Below, in pieces: positions 20,257 through 31,965 of a stretch of DNA of 64,000 nucleotides. Positions within the stretch are counted from its first letter, which is position 1. Each line of letters begins with the position of its first letter. Made by a program: the position numbers and the translations under genes. Below the pieces are notes generated by a model, which saw nothing but the letters and a program-made list of their open reading frames with translations, did no database searches and was not told the DNA's origin. Source of the stretch: Notamacropus eugenii (Eukaryota > Chordata > Mammalia > Diprotodontia > Macropodidae); assembly GCF_028372415.1 (NCBI RefSeq), contig NC_092874.1:117563244-117627243 (forward strand), written 5' to 3'.

Positions 20257-20450
20257 CCCCCATGACCAAAGGATTGTCTATGCAAAGATATATGAACAGG
20301 AGATGGAATCTTGTATAGGGAGAACAATAAGGAGGCATGATGGCAGGAACATACAGAATGGGAAGGGGAATAGTACACAATACTTGTGGAAAGGTAGACT
20401 GGTAAGACTGCAGAAGGCTTAAAATGGCAAACAAAGGAGTTGGATCTTAC
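20257..20450 (-). mobile_element. L2 LINE 3' region, piece 3
   Basis: 'cagaaggcttaaaatggcaa' and 'acaaaggagttggatcttac' correspond to the 'ggactttaaatgccaaac' stretch of the reverse L2, so the element resumes after the second insertion. Confidence 0.55.
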
Positions 20451-20631
20451 CTTCACTGAAGCATCTTGAGTAGCTGAATGATGCAGGTAGTCTTGTGCTA
20501 GAGCACTGTTAATTTGGCAGCTGGGTGGAGTCGTGGTCTTTAGCTCATGGTCAACCTGATGCAAAGTCATGATTGAGGCAAAATTCATCCTGCATGAGGT
20601 CTTCTTACTTGTCCCAAGAGAGGAAGTTTCA

Positions 20632-21002
20632 GAGAAAGGACAGGCTGTTAGACGTGGGGTCAGGGGTCCTGGATGTGAATCCCAGCTCAGATACTGAACT
20701 AGCTGTGTGACTGTGGCAAATTGAAGAACCTCTCAGAGCATCATGTTCTTCATCTAAAAAGTGAGAATAAGCAATTTCTTCATGGAAACTTCCTTGTTCT
20801 GTAATGGATTGGACATCAAGAGATCCTATTCTGCTGTTTATTGACTCTGTGTTCTTGGGTCTCACTGCTCATCTCTGGACTTTAGTTTCTTCATTTGTAA
20901 ATTTGGGATAGTGATACCCCTTCTGCCTACTTCATGTCATCCTTTGTGAGGATAAGCCAGAAGATGGATATAAATTCACCTTGAAATTTATAGATGCTGC
21001 TG
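20632..21002 (+). mobile_element. two Ther-type CORE-SINEs in tandem
   Basis: 20632-20775: 'gtggggtcaggggtcctgg', 'gaactagctgtgtgactgtg'. 20800-21000: 'ttcttcatttgtaaatttgg', 'tcctttgtgaggataagcc'. Confidence 0.6.
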
Positions 21003-21224
21003 GACAAATGTACAATGATGCTACTGCTAATTGCAATGACCACCACCAATTCTGTATCTCATCAAGTCAAGCCTTCTGTGTTTTTCACATGGTGATAATT
21101 AGTCTGATTAGTTTAGCAGATGGACTAAAATGATGATGAGAGGACTTTGTTCTCCCCTCAAATAATAAATCTCTATTTTCAGTGGCCTTTGGGATGCAAT
21201 ACTCTTAGTGTACAAAATTTCATA

Positions 21225-21402
21225 ATGAAGAGAAGGTTGGCCTTTGAGTTAGGACATAGCTGGGTTTGAATTTAGTTCTAATCCTAATTGGCATTGTGAT
21301 CATCATAAGTTATTTAATAATTCTGAGCCTCAGTTTTATTATCTGTAAAATGGGGAGATTATATCATAAAGTATCATAGGAATGTGGAGCATTATTATTA
21401 TA
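21225..21402 (+). mobile_element. Ther-1 CORE-SINE
   Basis: 'gagttaggacatagctgggt', 'attatctgtaaaatggggag', ends in an ATT-rich tail. Confidence 0.65.
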
Positions 21403-22488
21403 TACTCCCAAGAAATAATTCTAGTGTTATAAATTTCAGACCAGGTAGGATTGAAGGGGTTGGCAGAGTAGTCAACTGGGACCATGTGGCTGGGTCCTTA
21501 TGCCCCATTGTGGAGGCAACTGGCTCGTCTAATCACTGGGTCATGGGCAGAGAGAAGGAGCAAAGAAGGAATTGCCTTGAATCCACAGGCTTATACAAAA
21601 TCCTCTTGCTTTTTACCCCAGGATACATAGCTTCATGGCATGACGTTGGGCAGTAATTTACCTTCTTCCATCTCCATTTACACAGTTCTTGAGCAGGCAG
21701 AAGTGAAGTCCTGCCCTCTGAGAGTCAAGGCTCTATGTAGGTCTCTAGCCTTAATCTAGTCTCTAATCTAACTTCACTCTGGGAGCCAAATCAAGTTACC
21801 TTCTCTCCTTGTTCTTGCTCTCCTCTGGAAAATGAGAATCCCACCTATTCATCTCTCTGGGAGGCTGTGGGAATGAACCAGAGATCTGGAGAGGGCTAGG
21901 AAAGAGAACAATGTTTAACACTTTGGGTGAGTGCTTTTTATCCAGCTTAATGATGGGTTACAGGAGCTACCAGGCTTAACAGAAAGGAAAACTGGAATTT
22001 GAGACTGGAGACCTGCTCCTTTTTCACTATAGTTTTATTCTCTCAACTTGTTGGCCTTGGTTTGCACATCTTTGAAGGGAAGGGGGATATTAATTCAAGT
22101 ATGATTTTTTAAAGGATGTGGTGAAGGTAAATAAAGAAAATGTGAGGGACACGAGGTAGGAAGGGGGAGGGAGAAGTGTCAGATAAATTTGAATATGACC
22201 TTTGATTGCTCCCCAACCTGTCAAGTGTATGTGTCCTAGAAGCAATTAAAAGAGAGAAAGGAGGGAATATGTTTATTTGGCTTCAACTTTTCTCTATTCC
22301 TGGATATATAGCCCAAAGTGAATGCCTTGGATGTAGCAGCAGGAGGAGAGAAATCAGGAAGATCATTTTATGGAGGATGACAGGTTGTCTTTTTGAGAAC
22401 TGACAAATGATTTCATTGGTCAGAAGAGAGGAAGCCCCTTTTACCAATGCAGATGGTACTTTGGCCCCTACTCTTTAACTTATCATTT
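21403..22488. other. no recognisable feature
   Basis: About 1.1 kb with no repeat, splice-bounded exon or RNA gene that I can support. The 90-codon frame at 21384-21656 starts inside the SINE and has no recognisable domain. Confidence 0.4.
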
Positions 22489-22590
22489 TAGAGTGTTATT
22501 TGGGACACTGAAAAGTTAGATGATTTGCCCAAGGTAACAGACAGTATCTGTTAGAGGCAGGATTTGAGTTCAGGTTTCAAATCTACCTCT
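22489..22590 (-). mobile_element. CORE-SINE fragment
   Basis: 'ttagatgatttgcccaaggt', 'gaggcaggatttgagttcag'. Confidence 0.6.
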
Positions 22591-22769
22591 CCACAATGCC
22601 TCTCCTAGGTACTTAATATATTTTTAAAAATTTTCTGGGTAATGAATTACTTTTTTCTAGATCTGTTTTTTCATTGGTGTAGAGAAATCACCATGTAGAA
22701 ATGATGACCTCCACCCTCCCCTCAGGGTTGAAAATTGGATTATCACTTACAGTGACTTTGGGAGTGGTC

Positions 22770-22888
22770 TGGGAGTTAAATGAGTGGTTAACAGACTTGC
22801 CCAGTTTTACATTGCTAATATAAATCAGAAGTAGAATTTAAACCCACGTCTTCTTGACTCAGTGATCAGTCCTTCCTCCACCAAGCTA
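22770..22888 (-). mobile_element. CORE-SINE fragment
   Basis: 'aacagacttgcccagtttta', 'agtagaatttaaacccacgt', 'cttcttgactcagtg'. Confidence 0.6.
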
Positions 22889-23967
22889 GGCTGTGCAAGC
22901 TGTCTCTCACTTGATAATGGATGCTTTGAAAAAACACAACAAAACAACAAACATTCATTGGAGTGAGGAATTCTCTCTAAGGACCACAAAGATGTCACCT
23001 CCTTGGTTCTTAGACTTTCTTCCCTGGATCCTTTTAGGAAGAAGTGCCTGCCATGAAACTTTATACTGCTTAAATTTTTTTTTAAATTAAGGAGCGAATA
23101 TAACTGGTTTCTGCTTCCGGCTGGAGCAGAGACTCCTGCCAAGATTGGAGGCATGCAGCTGAAATATGTTTTGTATCTTATGAGTCTTGGCTCATCTTGG
23201 AATTAAATAGCACTAATTACATGAATATAGACCAGTGAGGGAGACAACTGTTCACTTCCTGATTTTCCCTAGAATTAAAAAGGGAGGGGTAGAGGAGGAG
23301 AAAAGTAGTGGGGGTTGGTGCAAGAGCTTACCCACCAGACATTAGATGGCAACAGAAACCCTGTCATTTGGCCTGAACAAGCACCAAAATAGCCTGCTCC
23401 CTTACAGTGCTGCTGTTTGGTGGAATGATAGGTTCCTTGCAGTGTAAATCCCCCCTGGAACTGGAAGACTGGAAGCTTAAGGATGATCCCCAGGGGTATA
23501 GGGCAACAGTGGTGGAAGCTGGGGAGACTATAACTGGGGTGGGATGTCCAGAGCCCTGGAAGCTGGAGTTGGCTTTCAGAATGAGCTCCCAGCTTGCTTC
23601 AACACAAACATTCTTCATTTAACTTTATGTCCAAACCTACTGATTTTCTTTTCTTTGTTTTTCTTTTGTTGTTGTTAGTAAGGGAAATGTAGTTAAAACT
23701 TCACACCAGCCTGAGAGATAGGTTAGCTTGCCAGAGAGCAAATGGACTGGGTCTTGCTGGATGGAGAATCCCTCTTGGGTTTAAATTAGGTCCTTAGTAG
23801 TGGGTGGTAGAAGATGGGATCTTCTGTGAGGGAGAGCTCTTGCTGATCACTTAGTAAGCTGAATCTCCAATATGCTCAGGGGTACCATAGAGATCTGGAA
23901 GAAAGAGTCAGAGAAGTAAAAAAAAAAAAAAAAAGATTAATTGTTAGAAAACCTAAACTGGATACTG
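22889..23967. other. no gene; poly-A run
   Basis: Unique-looking. A 17-bp A run at 23920-23936 is the only simple repeat. Open frames on both strands at 23364-23622 shadow one another and show no domain. Confidence 0.35.
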
Positions 23968-24103
23968 TCCGTCTATAGTGAACTTGTTGTATGACTGTGA
24001 AGAAATCCCTTCATCTCTCTGGACCCTAGTTTCCTGATGTACATAAGAGGGAACTGGTCTGAGAGATTCCTAAGGTCTCTTTGGACTCAAAAATTCTATT
24101 GTC
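23968..24103 (+). mobile_element. Ther-2-type CORE-SINE
   Basis: 'gtatgactgtgaagaaatcc', 'tctggaccctagtttcctga', 'taaggtctctttggactc'. Confidence 0.6.
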
Positions 24104-24272
24104 GTTTTTGAGGTGTGCTGAAAGCCTACCTTAGCTAAACTTTGCATTGTATGTGGTGATTTTGAATAAGCCCATTGCCACCCTTTATTTCTCCAGCAGA
24201 ACAGATCTGTTATCCTTCTCTCTCTTTTTTTATTCTCACTTTAAGCCTAGCCAGGAGAGGCACTGTGGCATA

Positions 24273-24590
24273 GTAAAAACAATGGTTAGCGTTTATCTAG
24301 CACTTCAAGGTTTGCAAAATGCTTTATAAATATTATCTCATATGATCCTTACAACAACTCTTTAAGGGAGGTGCTATTATTATTTCCACTTTGCAGATGA
24401 GGAAACTGATAGTGTGTTCAATTTGGAGATAGGAAGACCTTGGTTTAAATCCCACCTCTGCTACTTACTGCCTATGTGACTAGACAGGAATCTTAACCTC
24501 TCTGAGTTAGTTTTCTCATCTGTTAAATGAGAGTGTTTTACTTGTTGGTCTTTGAGTTCCTTTTCAGTTCTAGAACTATAGCGCTATCTC
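24273..24590. mobile_element. Ther-1 minus followed by Ther-2 plus
   Basis: 24273-24410 reverse Ther-1: 'ttatctcatatgatccttac', 'tgcagatgaggaaactgata'. 24411-24590 plus Ther-2: 'aggaagaccttggtttaaat', 'tttgagttccttttcagttc'. Confidence 0.7.
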
Positions 24591-24639
24591 ATAGAAGTCT
24601 TAATTCACCGAGCCAAGATCTGTCTCTATTTGTTCATAA

Positions 24640-24740
24640 GCCCCCATTCCATTTTCTACCTGTTGAATTCCTATCCATATTTTAAAGGCCAACTTGAGAT
24701 GTTGCCTGTTTCATGAAGCCTTCCTTGATCTACCACAGTA
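24640..24740 (+). mobile_element. L2 LINE fragment, left part of an interrupted copy
   Basis: 'aaaggccaacttgagatgtt' and 'tgaagccttccttgatctac' are plus-strand L2. The matching 3' part seems to be at 25568-25790. Confidence 0.55.
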
Positions 24741-24782
24741 AAGAATGGTTTCCTGCTCCCAACTTCAGACTCTCACATATTC

Positions 24783-25560
24783 AAGTCAAGTCAACAAACA
24801 TTTTTAAGTTCTTAATATGTACCAGAAACAAAGAAAGGCAAAAACATGGTCTTTGTTTCCAGGAACTCATGTTCTAATGGGGGAGACATATCAACAGCTA
24901 GGTGCATAAACAAGATGTGTGGAGTAAATTTAAAGTAATCTCATTGGCAAGGCACTCGTATCTGGGGGACTAGAAGAGGCTTGGGATTGGAGCTAAGTCA
25001 TGAAGGAAACCAGAGAAGCTAGGAAGTAGATGTGAGGGAAAAGATCATTTCAGGCATGAGGAAAGGCCACTGCAAAAGGACAGAGTTGGGAGATTGTGTG
25101 TAATGTTAGAGGAGCAGAAAGAATTCTAGGGTGTCATGCTGGAGATTAGAGTAACATGGCAGTGAATAAAGTGTAAGAAGATTGGACATGTGGAGGGCTT
25201 TAAAAGCCAAATTGAGGATTTTATATTTGATCCTGGGGATAATAGGGAGCCACTGGAGTTTACGGAGTAGGGGATTGGGTGACATGGTCAGATCCTGTGT
25301 TTTCAGAAGATCACTTTTGAAGCTGAATGGAGGATTGATTAGAGAAGAGAGAAAACTTGAGGCTGGGAGAGCAACCCAAAGGGTATTGTAATTGCCCAGG
25401 CCTTTTCTGATTAAAACTTGTACCAGGGTAGGGTGGCAGCTGTGTCAGAGGGAGAAGAAACGTAAATAAGAGATGGATGTGGAGAAGGTAGAAAGGACAG
25501 GAGTTGGCAACAGTTATGTGTGATTAATGAGAGTGACCAGTCAAGGGACCCCTAGGATAG
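24783..25560 (-). mobile_element. L2 LINE 3' region (about 780 bp)
   Basis: Long continuous reverse L2: 'ccaggaactcatgttctaat', 'aggaaaggccactgcaaaag', 'gattttatatttgatcctgg', 'agggagccactggagtttac', 'gacatggtcagatcctgtg'. The open frame at 25182-25391 is within it. Confidence 0.8.
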
Positions 25561-25567
25561 GAGTCTG

Positions 25568-25790
25568 AGTCACTGGAAGATACTTCACTTGCATCACTGT
25601 CATACACTTCTATATTGTTTTATACTGTAATTATTTAGGAGTTTTCATGTTGCCCTGCTAGATGGTAGAATCTGCTCTAAAATTAAGCATTTTCCCTTAG
25701 TGCCTGCATGCAGTAGGCACATTAGGTGTAGTAGGCACATTAGGTGCAGTAGTCACCTGATGAATGTTTGGTGAGCAGAATTGATTCCAG
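25568..25790 (+). mobile_element. L2 LINE 3' end with an internal 18-bp duplication
   Basis: Degraded plus-strand L2 end: 'cctgctagatggtagaatct', 'agtgcctgcatgcagtaggc'. The GTAGGCACATTAGGTG word is repeated in tandem at 25711-25728 and 25729-25746. Confidence 0.55.
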
Positions 25791-26315
25791 AATGGGCCAA
25801 TATTTCTATTACCAAGTTCTTCCTCTGCCCTCCTCCCATTTACAAGTAATAACCCGAAGGCCAAGAAGAATGTATGGAGCCACTTTATAGAAGACTATGC
25901 TGAAGAACCAAAGAGGCAGGCTTTGGAATCCCTGCATGGCAGTCTCTCCCCCTGCCAGGTTCCCAACAATTTAGACTTAAAAGCCAATTAAGTAGAGAAA
26001 GAAAAAGTCACAGGAGATAAGCTTCTCTCAAGGGTTTTTTTGTTTGTTTTCAGGGGATTATCACCCCTGGGTGTTATAATCAACGCAATTATGAGTATCA
26101 GCATAGCACCTTTTGTATACTTCATTCTGTAATCCTGCAACATCGTTATTGCTCAGGCAGTCAGTATTCCTTGAAGGCCAAGGGCTTCGATTATTTTTTC
26201 ATCTATTCTGGGAAAGAGGACGATACCTTCCTTTCTTGTCTTTGCTCTTCTCATTTTACCAATGGGGAAATTAAGGCCCACCAAAAAAGGAGATATCTAG
26301 TGGTTTTGAGCCAGA
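25791..26315. other. no recognisable feature
   Basis: No gene seen. A weak MIR-like trace around 26245-26285 is not called. Confidence 0.3.
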
Positions 26316-26503
26316 TAAGTGTAGTGGGTAGAAAGCTGGTCTGAGAGTCACTAAGACCTGGGTTCAAGTCCCATTTCTGATGCTGTGTGCTTAACCCTGG
26401 GCAAGTCACTAACATCTCAAGTTTCTCAGCTGTAAAATGAGGTTGGTTTGTACCTCATTCATGGCCTCTAAGATTCCTCCATCTTTATCCATGACCCTTT
26501 AAC
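26316..26503 (+). mobile_element. Ther-2-type CORE-SINE
   Basis: 'agacctgggttcaagtccca', 'ccctgggcaagtcactaaca', 'cagctgtaaaatgaggttgg'. Confidence 0.75.
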
Positions 26504-27502
26504 CCACTGAGAATGCAGAGCCATCCTGGGCACAGACATGTATCACTACCTATCCCTCTCCCTCTCATCCCTCATCCCCCAAACAGAAAGTACCGTGCCA
26601 CAGTCTTGGGAAGCACCTGTTGGTACACATTTCACCCCTTGCCGTGAATATTGAATTTAGAGGACAGGTCCCACTCCTAGTCTCATTGAGATGTCTGACC
26701 CTGAATCTCCAGCAGGACTGTTTCTTTAAAAGAAGCTGGAGAGGAGTCTTTGATTTTGCACTCTGACTTCAGGCCTCCATTGAGAGTGTTGTGCTTTAAA
26801 ACCGTCATAGTCAGTCCTTGAGTAAAAAAAAAAAAGCCATTGCTTAGTGACTCTACTACCCAGAGACAAAAAGTCCCTGGAATATAAAGGGCTGTATCGA
26901 TGCCATAATAAGAAGTTTCATCCTTGGGTCCCTGGGATAGTACTGTAGTTTCTACTCTGCTCTGTGGGGACTGAGGGCTTGGCTAGGGGAAGGTAGCCTG
27001 ACTCCATAGGGGAGCTGAAGCTGAAGATGGATGGAGGGGGATGGGAAGTAAGCAGGGAGAGGAGAGGAAACTGTGGGTACAGCATGAGAGGTCTAGCTAG
27101 GCTCTGATTTCTGTCTGATCTGCTGACAGAGTACCCCATGGAGACTCTTTCCTTTCCACAGCCAAAAAACCCTGTCCATGGTAATCACGATTTATTAAAA
27201 GGAGCCAGGACTAACAGAGAAGGGAGATTAAGTAGCTGAGCTTGGTGCTGAATTTCTCTGGGAGATGGTTGGTTGCTGGGAGGCGGTGGGACTCAGCATC
27301 TGTGCCTGGCTCTGGTTTCCCTCTTTTGAGTTCATCCTCCCCTCTTGTCTGGCCTCTTCCCCTCCTCCTCTCACATCTCCTGGATTTTTATTGTTGAGAA
27401 CACTGGGGCAGAAGTGGAGGGGGGAAAAGTGAATGGAGGAGGGGGGGTGGGTGGAATTGCCTCATATACTGATTAACTCTTTTGTATGGACTGGTGATAT
27501 TC
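26504..27502. other. unique sequence without a called gene
   Basis: About 1 kb free of recognisable repeats apart from a short A run at 26825-26837. The 26918-27139 and 27388-27591 minus frames lack splice signals and domains. Conserved non-coding sequence is possible but cannot be judged without comparison. Confidence 0.35.
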
Positions 27503-27672
27503 TGAATTTGACCTGTGTTTTGACTTGGACCTGGTTCCCATGTGATTTTGAACAAGTCAAACTTAGCTTCTTGGGGCCTCAGTATCTTCATCTTTAAAAT
27601 GGGTGGGGATTGAGGTTTTAGACTAAATGATCTCTCAGTTTCCTCTCACCTCTTAATCTTATGATCCTTTGA
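27503..27672 (+). mobile_element. Ther-2-type CORE-SINE
   Basis: 'tggggcctcagtatcttcat', 'gactaaatgatctctcagtt', 'cttaatcttatgatccttt'. Confidence 0.65.
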
Positions 27673-27865
27673 ATAATAGTTATGAAGTGGTCACCTCTTC
27701 TTCACCTTTGTGGACAAAAGTAGTGATACCTACCTACCCTCAGGAAGACTTTTGCAGATGGAATGTGAAAAGTCTAGTGACACGCTGGTCTCTAGTGTGG
27801 ATGGCCTGTAGTGATAAACCACACTTCCTGATCCAGTCCCCATCATGATGAGTGGAACACACTTT

Positions 27866-27975
27866 ATAGAATCTTAGAGTTGTTAGAGATCCAGCCAAAC
27901 CTTACTTCAATGGGAATCTTTTCTATAACACCTCAAACAAGTCATTATCCAGCTTTTTGGGCATCTGGCTGAGGT
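27866..27975 (-). mobile_element. L3-type 3' fragment
   Basis: 'tagaatcttagagttgttag' and 'agatccagccaaaccttact' resemble the reverse L3/Ther-2 end. Weak. Confidence 0.4.
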
Positions 27976-28630
27976 GGCCAGTGTATTTATTTACAAGGTA
28001 ATCTATAGGGATAAAGCAGACCAAAGCTAATTGGACAGGCCCTGGGATTGAACTTGGCCCTATTGCCACTGCTTTAACCAGCTAAGTTTTCTGACCATAG
28101 GTATTGGAAATAAAAGCATTTGGGTGAAAGTTTAAAATAAAACAATTCATGGCCCCAAGCTTTTAGGAACTCAAAACCCAAAGAAACAGGTACAAATAGA
28201 AAGGAAGCCTCTGTGTACTGAGGCCATCATTCTGAATGTTTGGGATCAACCATGGGATGACACTTCTGAATTTTTCATGGCATTAGCTAAAGCCTGTTTT
28301 GTGGGAGAATGATAGAAAATGGTTGGAAGTTCCTACTCGGAGAAGTACCAGAAACAGAAGACTGGTCCTGTTGAGCCAGCAAGCATTGCCAAGGACACAA
28401 GGTACTGAGCCAAGGGACCATAAGTAGACATGTATAGATTAGGAGTAGGGGATTGATACCAGGATCAGAGTTTGAGGGACAAAGACAAAATGCATGGTCT
28501 TGGGGTGAGGATAAAGAGAAGGTGTATGTTTTGGGCAGAATTCACATAATTTGTAGCATTCCAGCTTTTTGAGGATCCATCCATTACTTTAATGGATGTC
28601 TATTTCCTTCTACCTCCCCCTGGTTTGGTT

Positions 28631-28757
28631 ATCTTAGGCTTAGCATTAGAAGGGACCTCATAGGCTGCCGAATCCAACCTTACCATTTTACGGTTGATGA
28701 AACTGACTTGCTCAATATCACACATTTAATAAGAGGCAAAGACAACAGAAATAGATA
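28631..28757 (-). mobile_element. Ther-2-type CORE-SINE fragment
   Basis: 'cattagaagggacctcatag', 'ttaccattttacggttgatg', 'gacttgctcaatatcacaca'. Confidence 0.6.
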
Positions 28758-29096
28758 GACTCTTGCTGTAGAATTGCTCTCTAAGGAAATGGCTATCTTT
28801 AAACAGTTTGACGAGTTTTTAACAGGGCTAGGGATTGTGGTGGGTAGCCACAAAAAGCTCTTGCCCATTTTGTTTTCCGGGAGCCAATTTTAATTTTTTT
28901 CTTAGATGAAATAGAAAGAGGAGCAATGTTCTTTCTGAAGGTGAATGGTAGTGGGGACTTTTTTTTTTAAAGAATTTTTGTCTCCTACATCTGCCTCCTG
29001 TGGTGTGAGAGCATGGCCTCTATATCCTGAAACCCTGAGGGCAGTTACTGATGGGAATTGTGACTACTCTTCTACCCTGGACAACCCCAACACTGT

Positions 29097-29231
29097 CCTT
29101 TTATAGATAAAAAAACAAAGGCCCAAAGATGGTAAGTGATTCGCCCAGAGTCATAGAGTTAGTGTCTAAGGTTAGATTTGAATATGGTTCTTTATGACTC
29201 CAAATCCAGTGCCCTCTAAACTATGTCATAC
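29097..29231 (-). mobile_element. CORE-SINE fragment
   Basis: 'aggcccaaagatggtaagtg', 'attcgcccagagtcatagag', 'aggttagatttgaatatgg'. Confidence 0.65.
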
Positions 29232-29252
29232 TCTGTAAGAAAAAGCATATTC

Positions 29253-29425
29253 CTTGGGACATCCTTTTATTTTCAGACTAAATTAGCCATAAGAACATTT
29301 CCATCATCAGGGGAGATTACAATTGAACTGAATTCAAAACTCAGTACTGATCTATACAAGGTCAGGACCTTGTTCATCCATCCTTTGAGAAGGAAAAATT
29401 CTATAATCCATGATACATGGGATGG
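29253..29425 (-). repeat. unrecognised element, copy 1 of an inverted pair
   Basis: Its reverse complement matches 32838-33006: about 14 differences across a 136-bp core, roughly 90% identity counted by eye, plus a weaker roughly 30-bp extension. Shared words include GGTCCTGACCTTGTAT, GATCAGTACTGAGTTTT and GATTTAGTCTGAA (one base differs in this copy). I do not know the family. No convincing ORF. Confidence 0.85.
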
Positions 29426-30090
29426 ACCCGCTCAAGGGCAAGGGATGAACTAGCTAGCTTCCAAAAGACTGAACATAGAAGAGCTTGCCACTGATTCTTA
29501 ATGTCCTTAGAAAGGAGACCAGATTTTTAATATGCTTCATATTTTGGGTGGATTAAATCTTCACTTTTGAATAAGCCCTTGTAAACCTCACTTGAACTCC
29601 GGCTTGTATAAGGCAAAGGACAAAATTGATGCTGGATTAGAGATCCCAGATGGTAACCCTGATTTTGGATGATAGAAATACTGACCAGGTGTGGAAACAA
29701 CATGTGGCTTCAGGTTACTTAGGGTTTATAATTATTTAGAGAGGAAGATATTTGTCCAGTAGTGAGGTAACATAGCTTCATGGTAGAATCCTTCTAGCTT
29801 CATTCCCCACCTTCCCCGCTGACGTCCTAGTCCCCTAGAAAATCTAAGTGTCCTTTTTTCTCTACTAGCTTTCTATTCTCACAGTGCGTCGATGATATCA
29901 TCTTTGTATGTAACAGACAAGACTTTTTAAAAAATGTCTATCAGAGGTAGAACCTCAAATATTTAAGGGTTATAATATCCTCACTGGAGTAAATGAAGAG
30001 GTCTTTGATTTTTTCATGCTTGAGACATTTTTTTTCCTTGAAAAGAAAACACTAAAATAGTGAATGTAACAAACTTAACTTTAGGGCTGA

Positions 30091-30093
<3 letters not shown>
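29426..30093. other. no recognisable feature
   Basis: No gene or repeat recognised. Confidence 0.35.
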
Positions 30094-30148
<55 letters not shown>

Positions 30149-30149
30149 A
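30094..30149. repeat. (GT)n microsatellite
   Basis: About 27 GT units with one GC interruption near the end. Confidence 0.97.
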
Positions 30150-30483
30150 TTGGAGTTCCTACTATCCTTTAGCAAGGGGCAGGGAACCAGAGAGCTGCCC
30201 TTCAGGCCAGGAAATGCCAAGCCTGCAACTGCTGGGGGATTATTCATGAATGCTAACCCACATTATGTAAGCATTTAGCCATGCATGAGCCTATGTTGCA
30301 GGCTGCCTAGGAAGCATAGCAGCAGTGACCCATGATCTTTCTTACCATAATATCCACAAACATTGCTGTATTTGCTCAAATAATCACAGTTGTGGCACCA
30401 AGGCAAAGTTAGTCAATCAGAGGTTGTAGTTTTTGGTTCTGGAGATATAGTTGTTATAACCATGGGCCTAATGGTCCTCCTGT
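30150..30483. other. no recognisable feature
   Basis: Unique-looking sequence between the GT tract and an L1 fragment. Confidence 0.35.
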
Positions 30484-31035
30484 GATTTTTTAAATGATTT
30501 TTTCTGCAATTACGTATAAAAACATTTTTTAACATTCATTTTTTGTAAAGTTTTGAGTTCAAAATTCTATCTTTCCTTCTCTTCCCTGCTCCTTTCTTGA
30601 GATGGCAAGCAATACGATGTAGGTTTTACATGTGTAATCATGTAAAATATTTCCATATTAGTCATTTTGTGGAAGAAAACTTGAACCAAAAAAACAAAGA
30701 AAACAAGAAAGTAAGTGAAAAATAGTATGCCTTGGTTTGTATTCAGATGTTATCAGTTCTTTCTTTGGAGGTGGATAGCATTTTTCATCACGAATCCTTT
30801 GGGATTGTCTTAGCTCATGTTATTGCTGAGGATAGCTAAGTCTGGTCATCATACAATGTTGCTGTTGTGGGTACAATGTTCTCCTGGTTCTGCTCATTTC
30901 ACTTTGCATCAGTTCATCTAAGCCTTTCCAGATTTTTCTGAAATCCTCCTGCTCATCATTTCTTATATAGCAATAATATTCCATCATAATCATATACCAT
31001 GACTTGTTTGGCCATTCCCCAACTGATGCCTGCAC
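30484..31035 (-). mobile_element. L1 LINE 3' end (marsupial type)
   Basis: Long match to reverse marsupial L1 3' text: 'tttttctgcaattacgtata', 'gagatggcaagcaatacgat', 'ctttggaggtggatagcatt', 'tgttctcctggttctgctca', 'ttgcatcagttcatctaagc', 'ggccattccccaactgatg'. The minus frame at 30820-31050 lies inside it and has no stand-alone meaning. Confidence 0.85.
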
Positions 31036-31042
31036 ATATTTT

Positions 31043-31400
31043 TTATTCATTTAATATTTATTGAGCAGCTACTATGTGCAAGGCATATAGAGGCAATGCG
31101 ATACAATGGCTAGAGTGTTATGCTTGAAGTCAGAAGACCTGGATAATTCTGCCTCTCTCGCCAGCTGGGTAACCTTAGGCAAGTCACTTAATCTCTGTGT
31201 ATCTTAGGAAATTCCCTAGGAATGATCTACTCAATCACAGAGCTCATTATAGAGTTACTACACTGAGAATTCCCCCAATGTACAAAATCATGGATCTTCA
31301 AATATTTATATATGTTTAAGGCACCATGCTAAGTCATGGAGATGTGAAGATAAAAGGGATATAGTTCCTGTCCTCAAGGAGCTTAGACTTTGATCTGCCT
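31043..31400. mobile_element. L2 3' end (minus) split by a CORE-SINE (plus)
   Basis: L2 pieces at 31043-31087 ('aatatttattgagcagctac') and 31300-31400 ('ccatgctaagtcatggagat', 'tcctgtcctcaaggagctta'). Between them, a CORE-SINE at 31088-31296 carries the same unusual tail as 7252-7470. Confidence 0.6.
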
Positions 31401-31779
31401 TCTGGGACTTAGCAGAACGTATACAGGGCATCTCAACAGTCTTAACAGTTTTAAGTTTCTATAGCTTGTTAAAGCTTTTATGCTTGAATATCTTCAAATG
31501 GTACTAAGACCTACAGGAGCCTCCATACATGTGCTTCTTTAATCTCTCTTCCCCAGGATGGTCCTTCAGATATGGGAAGGCTGCTATTGTTTTCAATTTC
31601 ATCTTTCCCTTCTGTGTATTAACTGTTTCTAGAGCCCGTCACCAATCCTCATGTGGCATCAGCACTATGACAGGGGTACTTTGCTTCTCTTGGTCATCTG
31701 CCAGTTTCCAAGATAAATACATAAACAAACTGCATCTTCCCCAGGTGATGGAATTTCTTATTAGGACTAGGTTTAAGTT

Positions 31780-31912
31780 TTCTCACTATCCTGTTTGTCC
31801 TCCTCTGTACATTCTATCCTGTCAGATTCTTTCCAAAAATATAGCATCCATGACCAAGTACAACAATCCTAATGTGCTCTGACTATGGCAGAGTGTGTTG
31901 GAAATATCACCT
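31780..31912 (-). mobile_element. L3/CR1 LINE fragment
   Basis: 'tgtcctcctctgtacattct', 'aaatatagcatccatgacca', 'atgtgctctgactatggcag', as in the reverse CR1/L3 'cctttggacactctcc ... tctgaccagggcagag' text. The 31529-31779 stretch may be more of it, but this is not clear. Confidence 0.5.
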
Positions 31913-31965
31913 CCATGCTTTAGCTACTCTACTTCTACTAATGGCAGGAAGGAAGGAAAGTGGAT

